From GCA-020352575 sp041635475 (GTDB taxonomy: Bacteria > Actinomycetota > Acidimicrobiia > Spongiisociales > JAENVV01), in assembly GCA_041635475.1 (NCBI GenBank), contig JBFKVA010000001.1, forward strand, positions 62,001 to 126,000: a DNA stretch of 64,000 nucleotides, written 5' to 3'. How positions within the stretch are numbered: the first letter of the stretch is position 1; each line of letters starts with the position of its first letter. Below the pieces are notes generated by a model, which worked only from the letters and a program-made list of their open reading frames with translations, did no database searches and was not told the DNA's origin. The translations under genes and the position numbers were made by a program. Positions 50,360 through 58,756 of this stretch are shown in pieces.

Positions 50360-51361
50360 ATGACCTTGCCTGAATGGCTCAACGGAAGCGACCGCCATAC
50401 CGGGCTGTGGCTCGTCCTGGGCCTCTCGCTCCTGCTGATCCCGGCCGCGGCGTGGGCGGCGGGAGGGACCACGACCGGCGTCGTGATCCTCCTGGCGGTC
50501 CCGGTGGCGGTGGCCGGTGCCGCCCTCGGCACACGGGCGGGGGCCTGGACCGGGCTGGCCGCCGGCGCCCTGGCTGCGCTCGTTCCGTTCTCGGTGGACC
50601 TGGGAACGGCCCAGTCGCCAACCCGGGCGGTGCTACGCCTGGTGACGTTCGTCCTCGTGGGCTGGTTCGTCGGCTACGTGAGAGCCGGCCTCCTCGAACT
50701 GTCCCGCTCCCGATCCCGCTTCCTCTCCACGGTGAGCCATGAGCTGCGGACCCCCCTCACGTCGATCGTCGGGTACTCGGAGATCCTCCACGAGCGTCGC
50801 CATGAACTCGGCGACCCGGCGGTCGTGGAGATGGTCGAGCACCTGCACCGCGAGAGCTTCCAGATGAGCCACACCCTCGACCAGATGCTCGTGGCGGCCC
50901 GAATCGACACGGGTTCCCTGCCGGTCGACGCCCGGCCGGTCGACCTGCGGGCAACCCTTCAGGAGGTCCTTGAGCACCTTCCACCCATCGGCCTCCCGTT
51001 AGACGTCGACGTCGAGGGAACGGCCGTGGCCGTCGCCGATCGCCTCCGGGTGACACAGATCTTCCGCAACCTCCTGGTTCACGTGAGCGAGGTGACGGAG
51101 AGCGCGACAGCCGAGGTTGCCATCTCGTCCAACGGCGAGGCCGTCGTCGAACTCACCTACACCGGCGACTCCCTCCTCGCCGACCCCACCTTCCGCCTCT
51201 TCGCCCCGCTGTTCAGCCAGGGACCCCGGGTGGACATGGGGGTCGAGCGGTGGCTCCCGCTCGCGGTCTCCAAGCAGCTGGCCCGTCTCATGGGCGGGGA
51301 CCTGGACCATTTCTCCCACGGTCCGACCTCGACGTTCCGGCTCCTCCTGCCCGCGTCCTGA
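50360..51361 (+). CDS. membrane histidine kinase-like protein with degenerate ATPase domain
   Basis: 333 residues. Four or so transmembrane helices (about 18-105), a HisKA dimerisation helix with His127 in STVSHELRTPLTSIVGYSEIL, then a region where HATPase_c is expected. There the N box reads QIFRNLLVHVSE (second Asn replaced) and no G1 Asp-x-Gly box is found, only VELTYTGDSLLADP; a late MGGDL may be a G2 remnant. ATP binding is therefore doubtful, and no response regulator is adjacent. GGAGGG precedes the ATG. Confidence 0.8.
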   Translation: MTLPEWLNGSDRHTGLWLVLGLSLLLIPAAAWAAGGTTTGVVILLAVPVAVAGAALGTRAGAWTGLAAGALAALVPFSVDLGTAQSPTRAVLRLVTFVLVGWFVGYVRAGLLELSRSRSRFLSTVSHELRTPLTSIVGYSEILHERRHELGDPAVVEMVEHLHRESFQMSHTLDQMLVAARIDTGSLPVDARPVDLRATLQEVLEHLPPIGLPLDVDVEGTAVAVADRLRVTQIFRNLLVHVSEVTESATAEVAISSNGEAVVELTYTGDSLLADPTFRLFAPLFSQGPRVDMGVERWLPLAVSKQLARLMGGDLDHFSHGPTSTFRLLLPAS

Positions 51362-51386
51362 GCGCGAAACACTTCCCGACGCGACG

Positions 51387-51416
51387 TTGACGAACATGTG
51401 TTCGATGTCGTATCGT
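51387..51416 (+). promoter_or_regulatory. SOS-controlled leaderless promoter (-35, LexA box, -10)
   Basis: TTGACG (51387-51392), an 18-base spacer and TATCGT (51411-51416), then six bases to the ATG at 51423. Overlapping the -35 and spacer, 51390-51405 reads ACGAACATGTGTTCGA, a 15/16 match to TCGAAC-N4-GTTCGA, and differs from the uvrA box by only two central bases. LexA bound here would block the promoter. Confidence 0.8.
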
Positions 51417-51422
51417 CCCCGG

Positions 51423-52175
51423 ATGGACGACCTCAGGGCAGAACTCGACCTCCTCGAGCGGCGGTACGGGTCCGTCGCGGACGTCGCGGACGTCACCCGG
51501 CTCCAGATCGCCCGCCAGCGTCATAACCACGAGTTGGACCGTGTCAACGCGGAGTTGGACGAGCTGTTGGTACGGCGGCGGGTGACCGTCGACTCGATCG
51601 AGCGCCTCATCGCGCTGGAGCGCGAGATCCTGCGACGGGCCATCGACGGGGAACGCCGGCGTCGACGGGAGGGCTGGTCCCCCACGCCGATCCTGGGGTT
51701 CCGGGCGTGGACCATCGAGCGCGGCCGCCTCCACGGAGCCGTCGAACCGTGGCTCGGTCTCACGATGGAAGCGACATGCCGGACGGTCACCGCCCAGGAC
51801 GAGGTTCCCCACTCCGACGGTCGGTGCGGGGCCCCGGCGTGCGGTATCTACGCCCTCAAGCGGGCCATCGACATCCAGGACGTCACCGGCTGGCCCACCG
51901 AACACCTGGCCCTGGGGATGGTGGCGCTCACCGGCAAGGTCGTCGAGCACGCCCTCGGGTACCGCGCCCAGCGGGCCCAGGTCGTCGCCCTGGCCGTCCA
52001 GCACCCGGACGGCGTCGTGTTCGTCCCCCACCCGGTCGACCTGTGGCCGATCCTGGACGGGGCCGGTCCAACCCGGGACGTCTTCGGCGCCATCGACCCC
52101 TACCCAGCCATGTGCCAATGGTTGGAGGTACAGAAGGAGACGCACGAATGGACATCGGTGAACAGGACCGCGTGA
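51423..52175 (+). CDS. SOS-regulated protein of unknown function
   Basis: 250 residues. An N-terminal coiled coil (about 1-82, rich in Glu, Arg and Leu) ends in a basic stretch (GERRRRREGW); the C-terminal domain has GFRAWTIERGRLHG, CGAPACGIYALK with two closely spaced cysteines, and MVALTGKVVEHALGYRAQRAQVVAL. These blocks recall widespread actinobacterial hypothetical proteins whose role is not known. The start at 51423 is fixed by the promoter geometry; ATGs at 51396 and 51405 would lie upstream of the transcript start. Damage-inducible expression is inferred from the LexA box. Confidence 0.8.
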   Translation: MDDLRAELDLLERRYGSVADVADVTRLQIARQRHNHELDRVNAELDELLVRRRVTVDSIERLIALEREILRRAIDGERRRRREGWSPTPILGFRAWTIERGRLHGAVEPWLGLTMEATCRTVTAQDEVPHSDGRCGAPACGIYALKRAIDIQDVTGWPTEHLALGMVALTGKVVEHALGYRAQRAQVVALAVQHPDGVVFVPHPVDLWPILDGAGPTRDVFGAIDPYPAMCQWLEVQKETHEWTSVNRTA

Positions 52176-52261
52176 TCATCGTCGAGCCGCTGGCCGACCC
52201 CACCCCCGCACCCGTCACGACCCCGGCACCGGCCAAGGAACCGGTGCCCAGCGACCGGTGA
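52148..52261 (+). CDS. short Pro/Val-rich ORF overlapping the SOS gene end
   Basis: 37 residues, MDIGEQDRVIIVEPLADPTPAPV..., continuing with Pro/Ala/Thr/Glu repeats. It begins 28 bases before the end of the upstream gene in another frame and stops just before trpA (convergent). Short acidic, proline-rich ORFs of this look occur in actinobacteria beside hypothetical genes; translation here is not proven. No transmembrane segment. Confidence 0.4.
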   Translation: MDIGEQDRVIIVEPLADPTPAPVTTPAPAKEPVPSDR

Positions 52262-52265
52262 TCGA

Positions 52266-53060
52266 TCAGCGACCGGCGGCGGCCATCGCCGCCGTGTAGC
52301 CGCCCACTTCGACGGCGGCGGCCGCGGCGTCGGGGGCCTCGAGGACGCGGCGCACGACGGCCGATCCCACGATGACACCGTCGGCGGTTCCCCGCAACGC
52401 CCCCACCTGCTCCGGGCGGCTGATCCCCACCCCCATGACGAGGGGGGCGTCGGTTCGAGCCCGGATCCGGTGGGCGAGCGCCACTCCCCGGTCGGTGGCG
52501 CCGGTTCGCTCCCCGGTCACCCCCAGGTCGTTGACCCCGTAGATGAAGGCCGGCCCACTGGCCGCGATCGCGTCGAGGCGGCGGTCATCGGTCGTCGGGG
52601 CTGCGAACAGAACCACCCCGAGGCCGTACCCCTCCAGGGCGGGCTTGAGCGGGAGGGCCTCCTCGAGGGGGATGTCGGCGATGATGACGCCATCGGCCCC
52701 GGCGCCGGCCACGGCCCGCCCGAAGGCGTCGACCCCCTTGGCCAGCACCACGTTCACGTACGTCATGACGACGACCGGCTTGCCGGTCTCCGCCACGACG
52801 CCGGCCACCACATCCAGGGCACGGTCGAACGTCGTCCCAGCCCGAAGGGCCCGCCGCCCACCCTCCTGGATGACGGTGCCGTCCATGAGCGGATCCGAGT
52901 AGGGGATCCCCACCTCGAATCCGTCGGCGGCCTCCATGGCGGCAAACAGGGCAACCGACTGCTCAGGCGTCGGGAGACCGGCGGTGAGGTAGGGCAAGAG
53001 CGCCAACCGCCCCTCGGCCCGGGTGGCGGCGAAGAGCGTGGCCAGGCGGTCGGCACTCAT
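52266..53060 (-). CDS. trpA: tryptophan synthase alpha chain
   Basis: 264-residue TIM barrel. FEVGIPYSDPLMDGTVIQ contains the catalytic Glu region and phosphate-binding loop start; VIIADIPLEEA has the catalytic Asp; FIYGVNDLGVTGER and VMGVGISRPEQV close the barrel. It cleaves indole-3-glycerol phosphate and channels indole to TrpB. ATGA overlap with trpB. Last gene of the trp unit. Confidence 0.96.
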   Translation of the reverse strand: MSADRLATLFAATRAEGRLALLPYLTAGLPTPEQSVALFAAMEAADGFEVGIPYSDPLMDGTVIQEGGRRALRAGTTFDRALDVVAGVVAETGKPVVVMTYVNVVLAKGVDAFGRAVAGAGADGVIIADIPLEEALPLKPALEGYGLGVVLFAAPTTDDRRLDAIAASGPAFIYGVNDLGVTGERTGATDRGVALAHRIRARTDAPLVMGVGISRPEQVGALRGTADGVIVGSAVVRRVLEAPDAAAAAVEVGGYTAAMAAAGR

Positions 53061-54220
53061 GGGTGCTCCAGGATCTGGGTGACGTCCTTGTCGCCTCGTC
53101 CGGAGAGGTTCACGAGCACGGTCTTGCCGGCAAGGTGCTCGGCGTGGTTGGCCACCCAGGCGATGGCGTGGGCCGACTCGAGCGCAGGGAGGATCCCTTC
53201 GGTCCGGGCCAGCAGCTTCACACCCCCGAGGGCGTCCTCGTCGGTGACCGACTCGTAGCGGGCCAACCCGGCATCGGCCAGGTAGGCGTGCTCGGGACCC
53301 ACGCCGGGGTAGTCGAGCCCGGCCGAGATCGAGTACGCCTCGAGCACCTGGCCATCGGCGTCCTGGAGCATGTACGTGTTGCTGCCGTGGAGCACCCCGT
53401 GGCTCCCAGCGCCGATGGAGGCACCGTGGTGACCGGTGCCGATGCCGAGCCCGGCCGCCTCCACCCCCACGAGTTCGACCCCCGTGTCGAGGAACGGGTG
53501 GAACATGCCGATGGCGTTGGACCCCCCACCGACGCAGGCGACGACGACGTCGGGAAGGACGTCCAGTTGCGCCAGGGACTCCTCGCCGATCACCTTCTGG
53601 AACTCGCGCACGATCCAGGGGAACGGGTGGGGGCCGACCACCGACCCAATGACGTAGTGGGTGGTCTCGACGGTCGCCACCCAGTCCCGGAACGCCGCCG
53701 ACACGGCGTCCTTGAGGGTCCCGGCCCCGGTTGTCACCGGCTCGACGTGCGTTCCGAGCAGCCGCATGCGTTCGACGTTGAGGGCCTGGCGCTCCATGTC
53801 CTTGGTCCCCATGAACACGACGCATTCGAGTCCGAGGTAGGCGGCGGCGGTGGCGGTGGCCACCCCGTGCTGGCCGGCACCGGTCTCGGCGATGACCCGG
53901 GGCTTGCCCATGCGCACGGCGAGCAGTCCCTGGCCGATCGCGTTGTTGATCTTGTGGGCCCCGGTGTGGGCAAGGTCCTCGCGCTTGAGGAGGACCCGAA
54001 CCCCCAATTCCTCCGAGAGTCGAGCGGCCGGGTGCAGCGGCGTCGGACGACCGACGTAGGTGGTGAGGATCTGCCGATACTCGGCGACGAACCCGGGGTC
54101 GGCCCATGCCTCCTCGAAGGCCTCCGCCAGGGCTGCCAGGGCGGGCATGAGGGTCTCCGGCGCGTAGATCCCTCCAAAGGTGCCGAAGCGGCCCCGGTCG
54201 TCGGGTCGGTCGAGTTTCAT
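53057..54220 (-). CDS. trpB: tryptophan synthase beta chain
   Basis: 387 residues. GRFGTFGGIYAPETLMPAL at the N terminus, REDLAHTGAHKINNAIGQ with the PLP-binding lysine, AETGAGQHGVATA, and GGGSNAIGMFHPFLD for the PLP phosphate. It condenses indole and serine to tryptophan. Coupled by ATGA overlaps to trpF upstream and trpA downstream. Confidence 0.97.
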   Translation of the reverse strand: MKLDRPDDRGRFGTFGGIYAPETLMPALAALAEAFEEAWADPGFVAEYRQILTTYVGRPTPLHPAARLSEELGVRVLLKREDLAHTGAHKINNAIGQGLLAVRMGKPRVIAETGAGQHGVATATAAAYLGLECVVFMGTKDMERQALNVERMRLLGTHVEPVTTGAGTLKDAVSAAFRDWVATVETTHYVIGSVVGPHPFPWIVREFQKVIGEESLAQLDVLPDVVVACVGGGSNAIGMFHPFLDTGVELVGVEAAGLGIGTGHHGASIGAGSHGVLHGSNTYMLQDADGQVLEAYSISAGLDYPGVGPEHAYLADAGLARYESVTDEDALGGVKLLARTEGILPALESAHAIAWVANHAEHLAGKTVLVNLSGRGDKDVTQILEHP

Positions 54221-54804
54221 GCGGATTTGGCTCGTTCCACGAAGCGACGGATGAGGGAGGGGTCCTTGCGCCCCGGCTCGGATTCTACGCCCGAGGACAC
54301 GTCAACCCCCCACGCCCCGGTGGCGGCCACGGCGGCGCCGACGGTGGCGGGAGTGAGGCCGCCGGCCAGGATGAACCGCCGATCGGCGCGGGGCACGACG
54401 GACCAGTCGAAGGGCCGGCCCGACCCGGGACGGTCGGCGTCGAGGAGCGGTGTGACACCGTCGGGAACCGAGGTCCAGTCCACCCCCTGGTTCGCCGGGA
54501 TCGGGAGCAGGACCTGCACCCCGGCTCGGAGGGCGGCCGCCACGACACCGGCCTGGTGGTTGCCGTGGGGCTGGAGCGCCCCCACCCCGGTCCGGGCGAC
54601 GAGGTCGGGGACGTCGACAGCATGCAGGTCGACGGTCACGAGCACTGCGAGGACGTTGGTCCGCTCGACGAGCGCGCGAGCCTCTGCGACCTCGAGACGG
54701 CGTACCGAGGGGGCCACCACGAACCCCACCGCGTCGGCTCCCGCCTCCTCGGCCGCCGCCACGTCTTCGACGGTGCGCAGCCCGCAGATCTTGACCCAGG
54801 TCAC
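54217..54804 (-). CDS. trpF: phosphoribosylanthranilate isomerase
   Basis: 195 residues. VKICGLRTVEDV carries the catalytic Cys; GFVVAPSVRRLEVAEA, LQPHGNH and FILAGGLTPATVGAAV (with VDVSSGVES at the C terminus) are TrpF blocks; HGN where HGDE is common is a mild deviation. A separate trpF contrasts with many actinobacteria that use the dual PriA enzyme. GTG start overlaps the trpC stop. Confidence 0.92.
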   Translation of the reverse strand: MTWVKICGLRTVEDVAAAEEAGADAVGFVVAPSVRRLEVAEARALVERTNVLAVLVTVDLHAVDVPDLVARTGVGALQPHGNHQAGVVAAALRAGVQVLLPIPANQGVDWTSVPDGVTPLLDADRPGSGRPFDWSVVPRADRRFILAGGLTPATVGAAVAATGAWGVDVSSGVESEPGRKDPSLIRRFVERAKSA

Positions 54805-55568
54805 GCGCCGGAGAACTCGGCGATGAGCGAGCCCGGGTCTGCTGACCGGACGAGCGCCTCACCGACGAGGACTGCGTCGTAGCCGGCGTCGCCCATCCGC
54901 TGGGCGTCCTCCGGGGACCAGATCCCCGACTCCGCCACCCGGGCATCACACCCGTCAAGGAGCGGTGCGATCGACTCGGCGACCGCCAGGTCGACCTCGA
55001 AGGTGGCCAGGTCTCGGTTGTTGACCCCGATGATCCTCGCCCCGGCCTCGAGGGCGGCCCTCGCTTCGTCTGCCGAATGCACCTCCACGATGGCGTCGAC
55101 GTGGGCGTTGTCCGCCACGTCGAGGAAGCGGCGCAACTCCCGAGGGGTGACGGCGGCGACGATGAGCAGCACCGCCGCCGCTCCCAGGGCGCGGGCCTCC
55201 CACACCTGGGCCTCGTCGACGGTGAAGTCCTTGCGCAGGATGGGCCGGCCGGTGGCGGCGGCCACCGCCTCCAGGTCGGCGTCACTGCCTCCGAAGTGGA
55301 CCGGTTCGGTGAGCACGGAGATGGCCACCGCTCCCCCAGCCGTGTACCGACGGGCCTGGAGGGCCGGGTCCAGTCCGAGGTCGATGGCTCCCCGAGACGG
55401 CGAACGCCGCTTGACCTCGGCCACCACGCCCAGGCCCGGCCTGATGAGCGCATCGAGGAAGGAGCGGGGTCGCACCTGGCGCTCCGCCCGCTCACGGACG
55501 GCCCGGGCATCGAGTCGGGCCGCCCGGGCCCGGGTGTCGGTGAGGATGGTGTCGAGGATGGAGGTCAC
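54801..55568 (-). CDS. trpC: indole-3-glycerol-phosphate synthase
   Basis: 255 residues. VVAEVKRRSPSRGAI holds the catalytic Lys; AISVLTEPVHFGGSDADLEAV, PILRKDFTVDE (second Lys) and IIGVNNRDLATFEVDL follow, and AESGIWSPEDAQ completes the phosphate site. It closes the indole ring from CdRP. Starts three bases after ygfZ ends; the GTG at 55568 lies directly downstream. Confidence 0.96.
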   Translation of the reverse strand: MTSILDTILTDTRARAARLDARAVRERAERQVRPRSFLDALIRPGLGVVAEVKRRSPSRGAIDLGLDPALQARRYTAGGAVAISVLTEPVHFGGSDADLEAVAAATGRPILRKDFTVDEAQVWEARALGAAAVLLIVAAVTPRELRRFLDVADNAHVDAIVEVHSADEARAALEAGARIIGVNNRDLATFEVDLAVAESIAPLLDGCDARVAESGIWSPEDAQRMGDAGYDAVLVGEALVRSADPGSLIAEFSGA

Positions 55569-55571
55569 GTG

Positions 55572-56399
55572 CTACTCCCCGAAATCGTAGACCGTCCCGG
55601 CCACCGCCCCACCTCCGGCGTGGATCGTGACCACCGATCCGCCGGCGATCTCCCGGCGGACGCTGGCGAGGCCGACCGTCCCCGCCGGGACGTCCGCCGC
55701 CGATGTGACCGTCGTCGTCCGACCTTCGGCCTCGATGGCGTCGCCCGCGGCGAAGCCCTCCGTCGACTCGACCAGCATGAGACGCTCGTTGACGTGGCCC
55801 CGGGTGTCGATGCGGGCGACGAGTTCCTGGCCCAGGTAACAGCCCTTCGTGAAGGAGACGGCTTCCGGCACGAGGCCCGTCTCCTGGGGGATCGTTCGCT
55901 CATCGACGTCTCGACCGACGACGGGCTCACCTTGGCGGATTCGGTGCGCCTCGTACTCGTCGGCCGCCATCGGCGCGCCACCCGGGGGCGGCCCGATGAC
56001 GATTGTCCGCTCCACGCCCAGCCGCGAAACGTCGGCGAGGAGCGACCCGTCGTCCCGAGCCCAGCGGCCGGGCGGCGCCCGGCGCTCCCCGACGACGAGC
56101 CGGACCGGGTCGGTGGCGACCTCGAGTTCGGCCGCCACCCTGATCCGGAAGCGATTGAGCGCCGCCGCGACCTCCTCCACGATGGCGTGGTCACACACCA
56201 TGCCCACCTCGTCCTCACCGACGAGCAGCCACAGGACCGCCGTGAGCTTGCCCTGGGGCGTCAGTAGGAACGAACGCACGACGGAGCCGGCCGGCACCTC
56301 GAGGTCGGCGCTGAGGAGGCCTTGGAGGAACGTCACGGCATCCTGGCCCCGGCACCACGCCACGCCCCAGCCCGGGTCGGCCACGCGCGGCTCAGACAT
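55572..56399 (-). CDS. ygfZ: YgfZ/GcvT-like folate-binding protein
   Basis: 275 residues with the diagnostic KGCYLGQELVARI motif (cysteine of K-G-C-Y-x-G-Q-E) near residue 185 and an N-terminal GcvT-like region (VTFLQGLLSADLEVPAG). YgfZ proteins use folate to help assemble or repair Fe-S clusters. Its place between trpE and trpC is unexpected for a non-trp gene; overlap of eight bases with trpE shows co-translation. Confidence 0.9.
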   Translation of the reverse strand: MSEPRVADPGWGVAWCRGQDAVTFLQGLLSADLEVPAGSVVRSFLLTPQGKLTAVLWLLVGEDEVGMVCDHAIVEEVAAALNRFRIRVAAELEVATDPVRLVVGERRAPPGRWARDDGSLLADVSRLGVERTIVIGPPPGGAPMAADEYEAHRIRQGEPVVGRDVDERTIPQETGLVPEAVSFTKGCYLGQELVARIDTRGHVNERLMLVESTEGFAAGDAIEAEGRTTTVTSAADVPAGTVGLASVRREIAGGSVVTIHAGGGAVAGTVYDFGE

Positions 56400-57870
56400 C
56401 GGACGCCCTCTGGACGGCAGCGAGGGCAGCGGCAGCCTTGTTCATGGATTCCTCCCACTCGAGGGTTGGGTCCGAGTCGTACACGAGCCCGGCGCCGGCC
56501 TGGACCCAGGCCTTGCCGTTGGCCACGACCACCGTTCGCAGGCAGATCGCGGTGTCCACGTTGCCGGAGAAGTCGAGGTACCCGACAGCGCCGGCGTACG
56601 GTCCTCGGGACACCGGTTCCAGTTCGTCGATGATCTCCATCGCCCGCACCTTGGGTGCCCCACTCACCGTGCCGTGCGGGAACGTCGCCCGCACCACGTC
56701 GACCGGGCCGATCCCGTCGCGGACGGTTCCGCTCACGCCGGACACGATGTGCACGACATGGGAGTAGCGCTCGATCACCATGAGTTCATCCACGGTGACC
56801 GAGCCGAATTCGCAGACCCGCCCGAGATCGTTGCGGGCAAGGTCGACGAGCATGACGTGCTCGGCCCGCTCCTTGGGGTCGGCGAGCAGCTCGGCTTCGA
56901 GGGCCGCGTCCTGCTCGGGGGTCGCTCCCCGCGGACGCGTACCGGCGATTGGTCGCGAGTAGGCGATCCCGTCCCGCACCCTGGTCATGAGCTCGGGTGA
57001 CGACCCGACCACCGACACCGCCTCGTCTCGTACGAAGAACAGGTACGGCGACGGGTTGATGTGGCGCAGGGCCCGGTACACGGCCAGGTCGGATCCTGCG
57101 AAGTCCATACCGAGCCGCTGCGACAGCACCACCTGGAATGCGTCGCCGGCCCGCACGTAGCGCTTGGCCCGCTCGACGCCGTCCTCGAACGCTTCCTTCG
57201 ACAGCGACGATGAGACCCCCACCATCGACGGCTGGGCTCGGCGGTCCAACGACCCGCGGAGCCGGTAGCGGTGCGTTTCGCCGAGGCGTTCGACCGTCCG
57301 TTTGAGGCGGGCCACCGCCGCCCGGTACTGGGCGCCCGGGTCGGGACCGACCACGACGTTGCGCACCAGGACGATCTCCTGGCGGACGGCGTCGAGGGCC
57401 GCCAGCGAACCGACCATCTGCCACACCATGTCGGGAAGGCCCCTGTCATCCGGGGGTCGGTCCGGGAGGTGTTCGATGAACCGCACGCAGTCGTACCCGA
57501 GGTAGCCGACGAGTCCCGAGTGCAGTGGGGGGAGGTCCGGCAGGTTCGGTGACCGGAACGACGAGATGAGACGCTCGAGCACGGCCAGGGGGTCCCCGTC
57601 CCCCAGTGGCGGCGCGATGGATCCGTCTGCGCGGGTGACCCCACCGACGCTGCGCAGGGTGAACAGGTGATCCCAGCCGACGAAGCTCCACCTCGCCCAC
57701 TGCTCACCGCCCACCAGCGACTCGAGGAGGAACCCGGGCTGGTCGCCCACGAGCTTTTCGAAGACACTCACCGGTGTCTCGCGATCCGCCATGACCCGCG
57801 CGACGACAGGGACCACGTCGTGGTCCTCGGCGAGGGCTACGAACTCGTCGAGCGAGAGGTTCGGCTGCAT
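56392..57870 (-). CDS. trpE: anthranilate synthase component I
   Basis: 492 residues. C-terminal chorismate-binding domain with SRPIAGTRPRG, ELLADPKERAEHVMLVDLARNDLGRV and FPHGTVSGAPKVRAMEIIDELE; N-terminal regulatory domain with the Trp-binding LLES segment. Makes anthranilate from chorismate with an amidotransferase (TrpG), which is not in this window. A TACCCT lies nine bases before the ATG; no leader peptide rich in Trp or T-box was seen in the 42-base gap upstream. Confidence 0.95.
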   Translation of the reverse strand: MQPNLSLDEFVALAEDHDVVPVVARVMADRETPVSVFEKLVGDQPGFLLESLVGGEQWARWSFVGWDHLFTLRSVGGVTRADGSIAPPLGDGDPLAVLERLISSFRSPNLPDLPPLHSGLVGYLGYDCVRFIEHLPDRPPDDRGLPDMVWQMVGSLAALDAVRQEIVLVRNVVVGPDPGAQYRAAVARLKRTVERLGETHRYRLRGSLDRRAQPSMVGVSSSLSKEAFEDGVERAKRYVRAGDAFQVVLSQRLGMDFAGSDLAVYRALRHINPSPYLFFVRDEAVSVVGSSPELMTRVRDGIAYSRPIAGTRPRGATPEQDAALEAELLADPKERAEHVMLVDLARNDLGRVCEFGSVTVDELMVIERYSHVVHIVSGVSGTVRDGIGPVDVVRATFPHGTVSGAPKVRAMEIIDELEPVSRGPYAGAVGYLDFSGNVDTAICLRTVVVANGKAWVQAGAGLVYDSDPTLEWEESMNKAAAALAAVQRASDV

Positions 57871-57912
57871 CGTTCCATGAGGGTACCGAGGGCCGCCGTC
57901 GCGGGCGGCGGC

Positions 57913-58686
57913 TCAGACGACCGTGATCTCTTCGAGGCCGATCCGGATGAGGAGGTCGGAGAACCACCCGGAGATGAGACCGAGCTGCCCGGTGACCATG
58001 ACGATGCCGAACGCGATGAGCAACGCGCCGGAGACGACGTTGATGGGTCGCAGCCACCGCTTGAGCCGGCGGAACAGACGGGCCATCCCCAGGCCGCTCA
58101 GCACGAACGGGATCCCGAGACCGAGCGAGAAGGCACCCAGGAGGACGACGCCGTTGCCGATCGAGCCGCTGGAGCCGGCCACCGCCAGGATCGCCGCCAG
58201 GATCGGCCCGACGCACGGGGTCCACCCGAATCCGAACGCGAAGCCCATGACCGCCGGGGTTGCCATGCCGAAGCGATCGGGGCGCATGTGGAGGCGACGC
58301 TCCCGCATGAGGTTCTGGAGCCACGGCAGGTTCCACACGGCGGTCACCAGGATGACGGCCCCGAAGACGATCACGAGCCAGCCGGCCCAGATCGACGCCC
58401 GCTGGAGCAGGGTTCCCAACGACCTCCCGACGCCGGCCGCCACCACCCCGAGGAGGATGAACACCACCGAGAACCCGGCCACGAAGAGCAGCGTGACCCG
58501 CAGCATCTTGCGGCGATCCGAAGCGCCCGACTCGAGGTCCGCCACCGAGTACCCCGACATGAGGCTGAGGTAGCCGGGGAGAAGCGGGAGCACGCACGGC
58601 GAGACGAACGCGAACACACCGCCGAACAGGGCCACCGCCACACCTGCCAACAGACTTCCGTCGGTGATGAGTTGGGAGAGGTCCAT
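57913..58686 (-). CDS. ccdA: CcdA-like thiol-disulphide transmembrane protein
   Basis: 257 residues, six transmembrane helices. Cys in AFVSPCVLPLLPGYLSLMSG and the second in FGWTPCVGPILAAIL are the pair that passes electrons across the membrane in CcdA/DsbD. It supplies reductant for cytochrome c maturation or extracellular thioredoxins. Its cytochrome c biogenesis partners (resB, resC) are not adjacent. Lies 42 bases upstream of trpE on the same strand; divergent from the MFS gene. Confidence 0.9.
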   Translation of the reverse strand: MDLSQLITDGSLLAGVAVALFGGVFAFVSPCVLPLLPGYLSLMSGYSVADLESGASDRRKMLRVTLLFVAGFSVVFILLGVVAAGVGRSLGTLLQRASIWAGWLVIVFGAVILVTAVWNLPWLQNLMRERRLHMRPDRFGMATPAVMGFAFGFGWTPCVGPILAAILAVAGSSGSIGNGVVLLGAFSLGLGIPFVLSGLGMARLFRRLKRWLRPINVVSGALLIAFGIVMVTGQLGLISGWFSDLLIRIGLEEITVV

Positions 58687-58756
58687 TGGTCCCCTTGAAC
58701 CGGCCGGCACTGGTGTTTCTTCCCGGAACGGTAATAGCCTGCTCGACGAACCCCTC

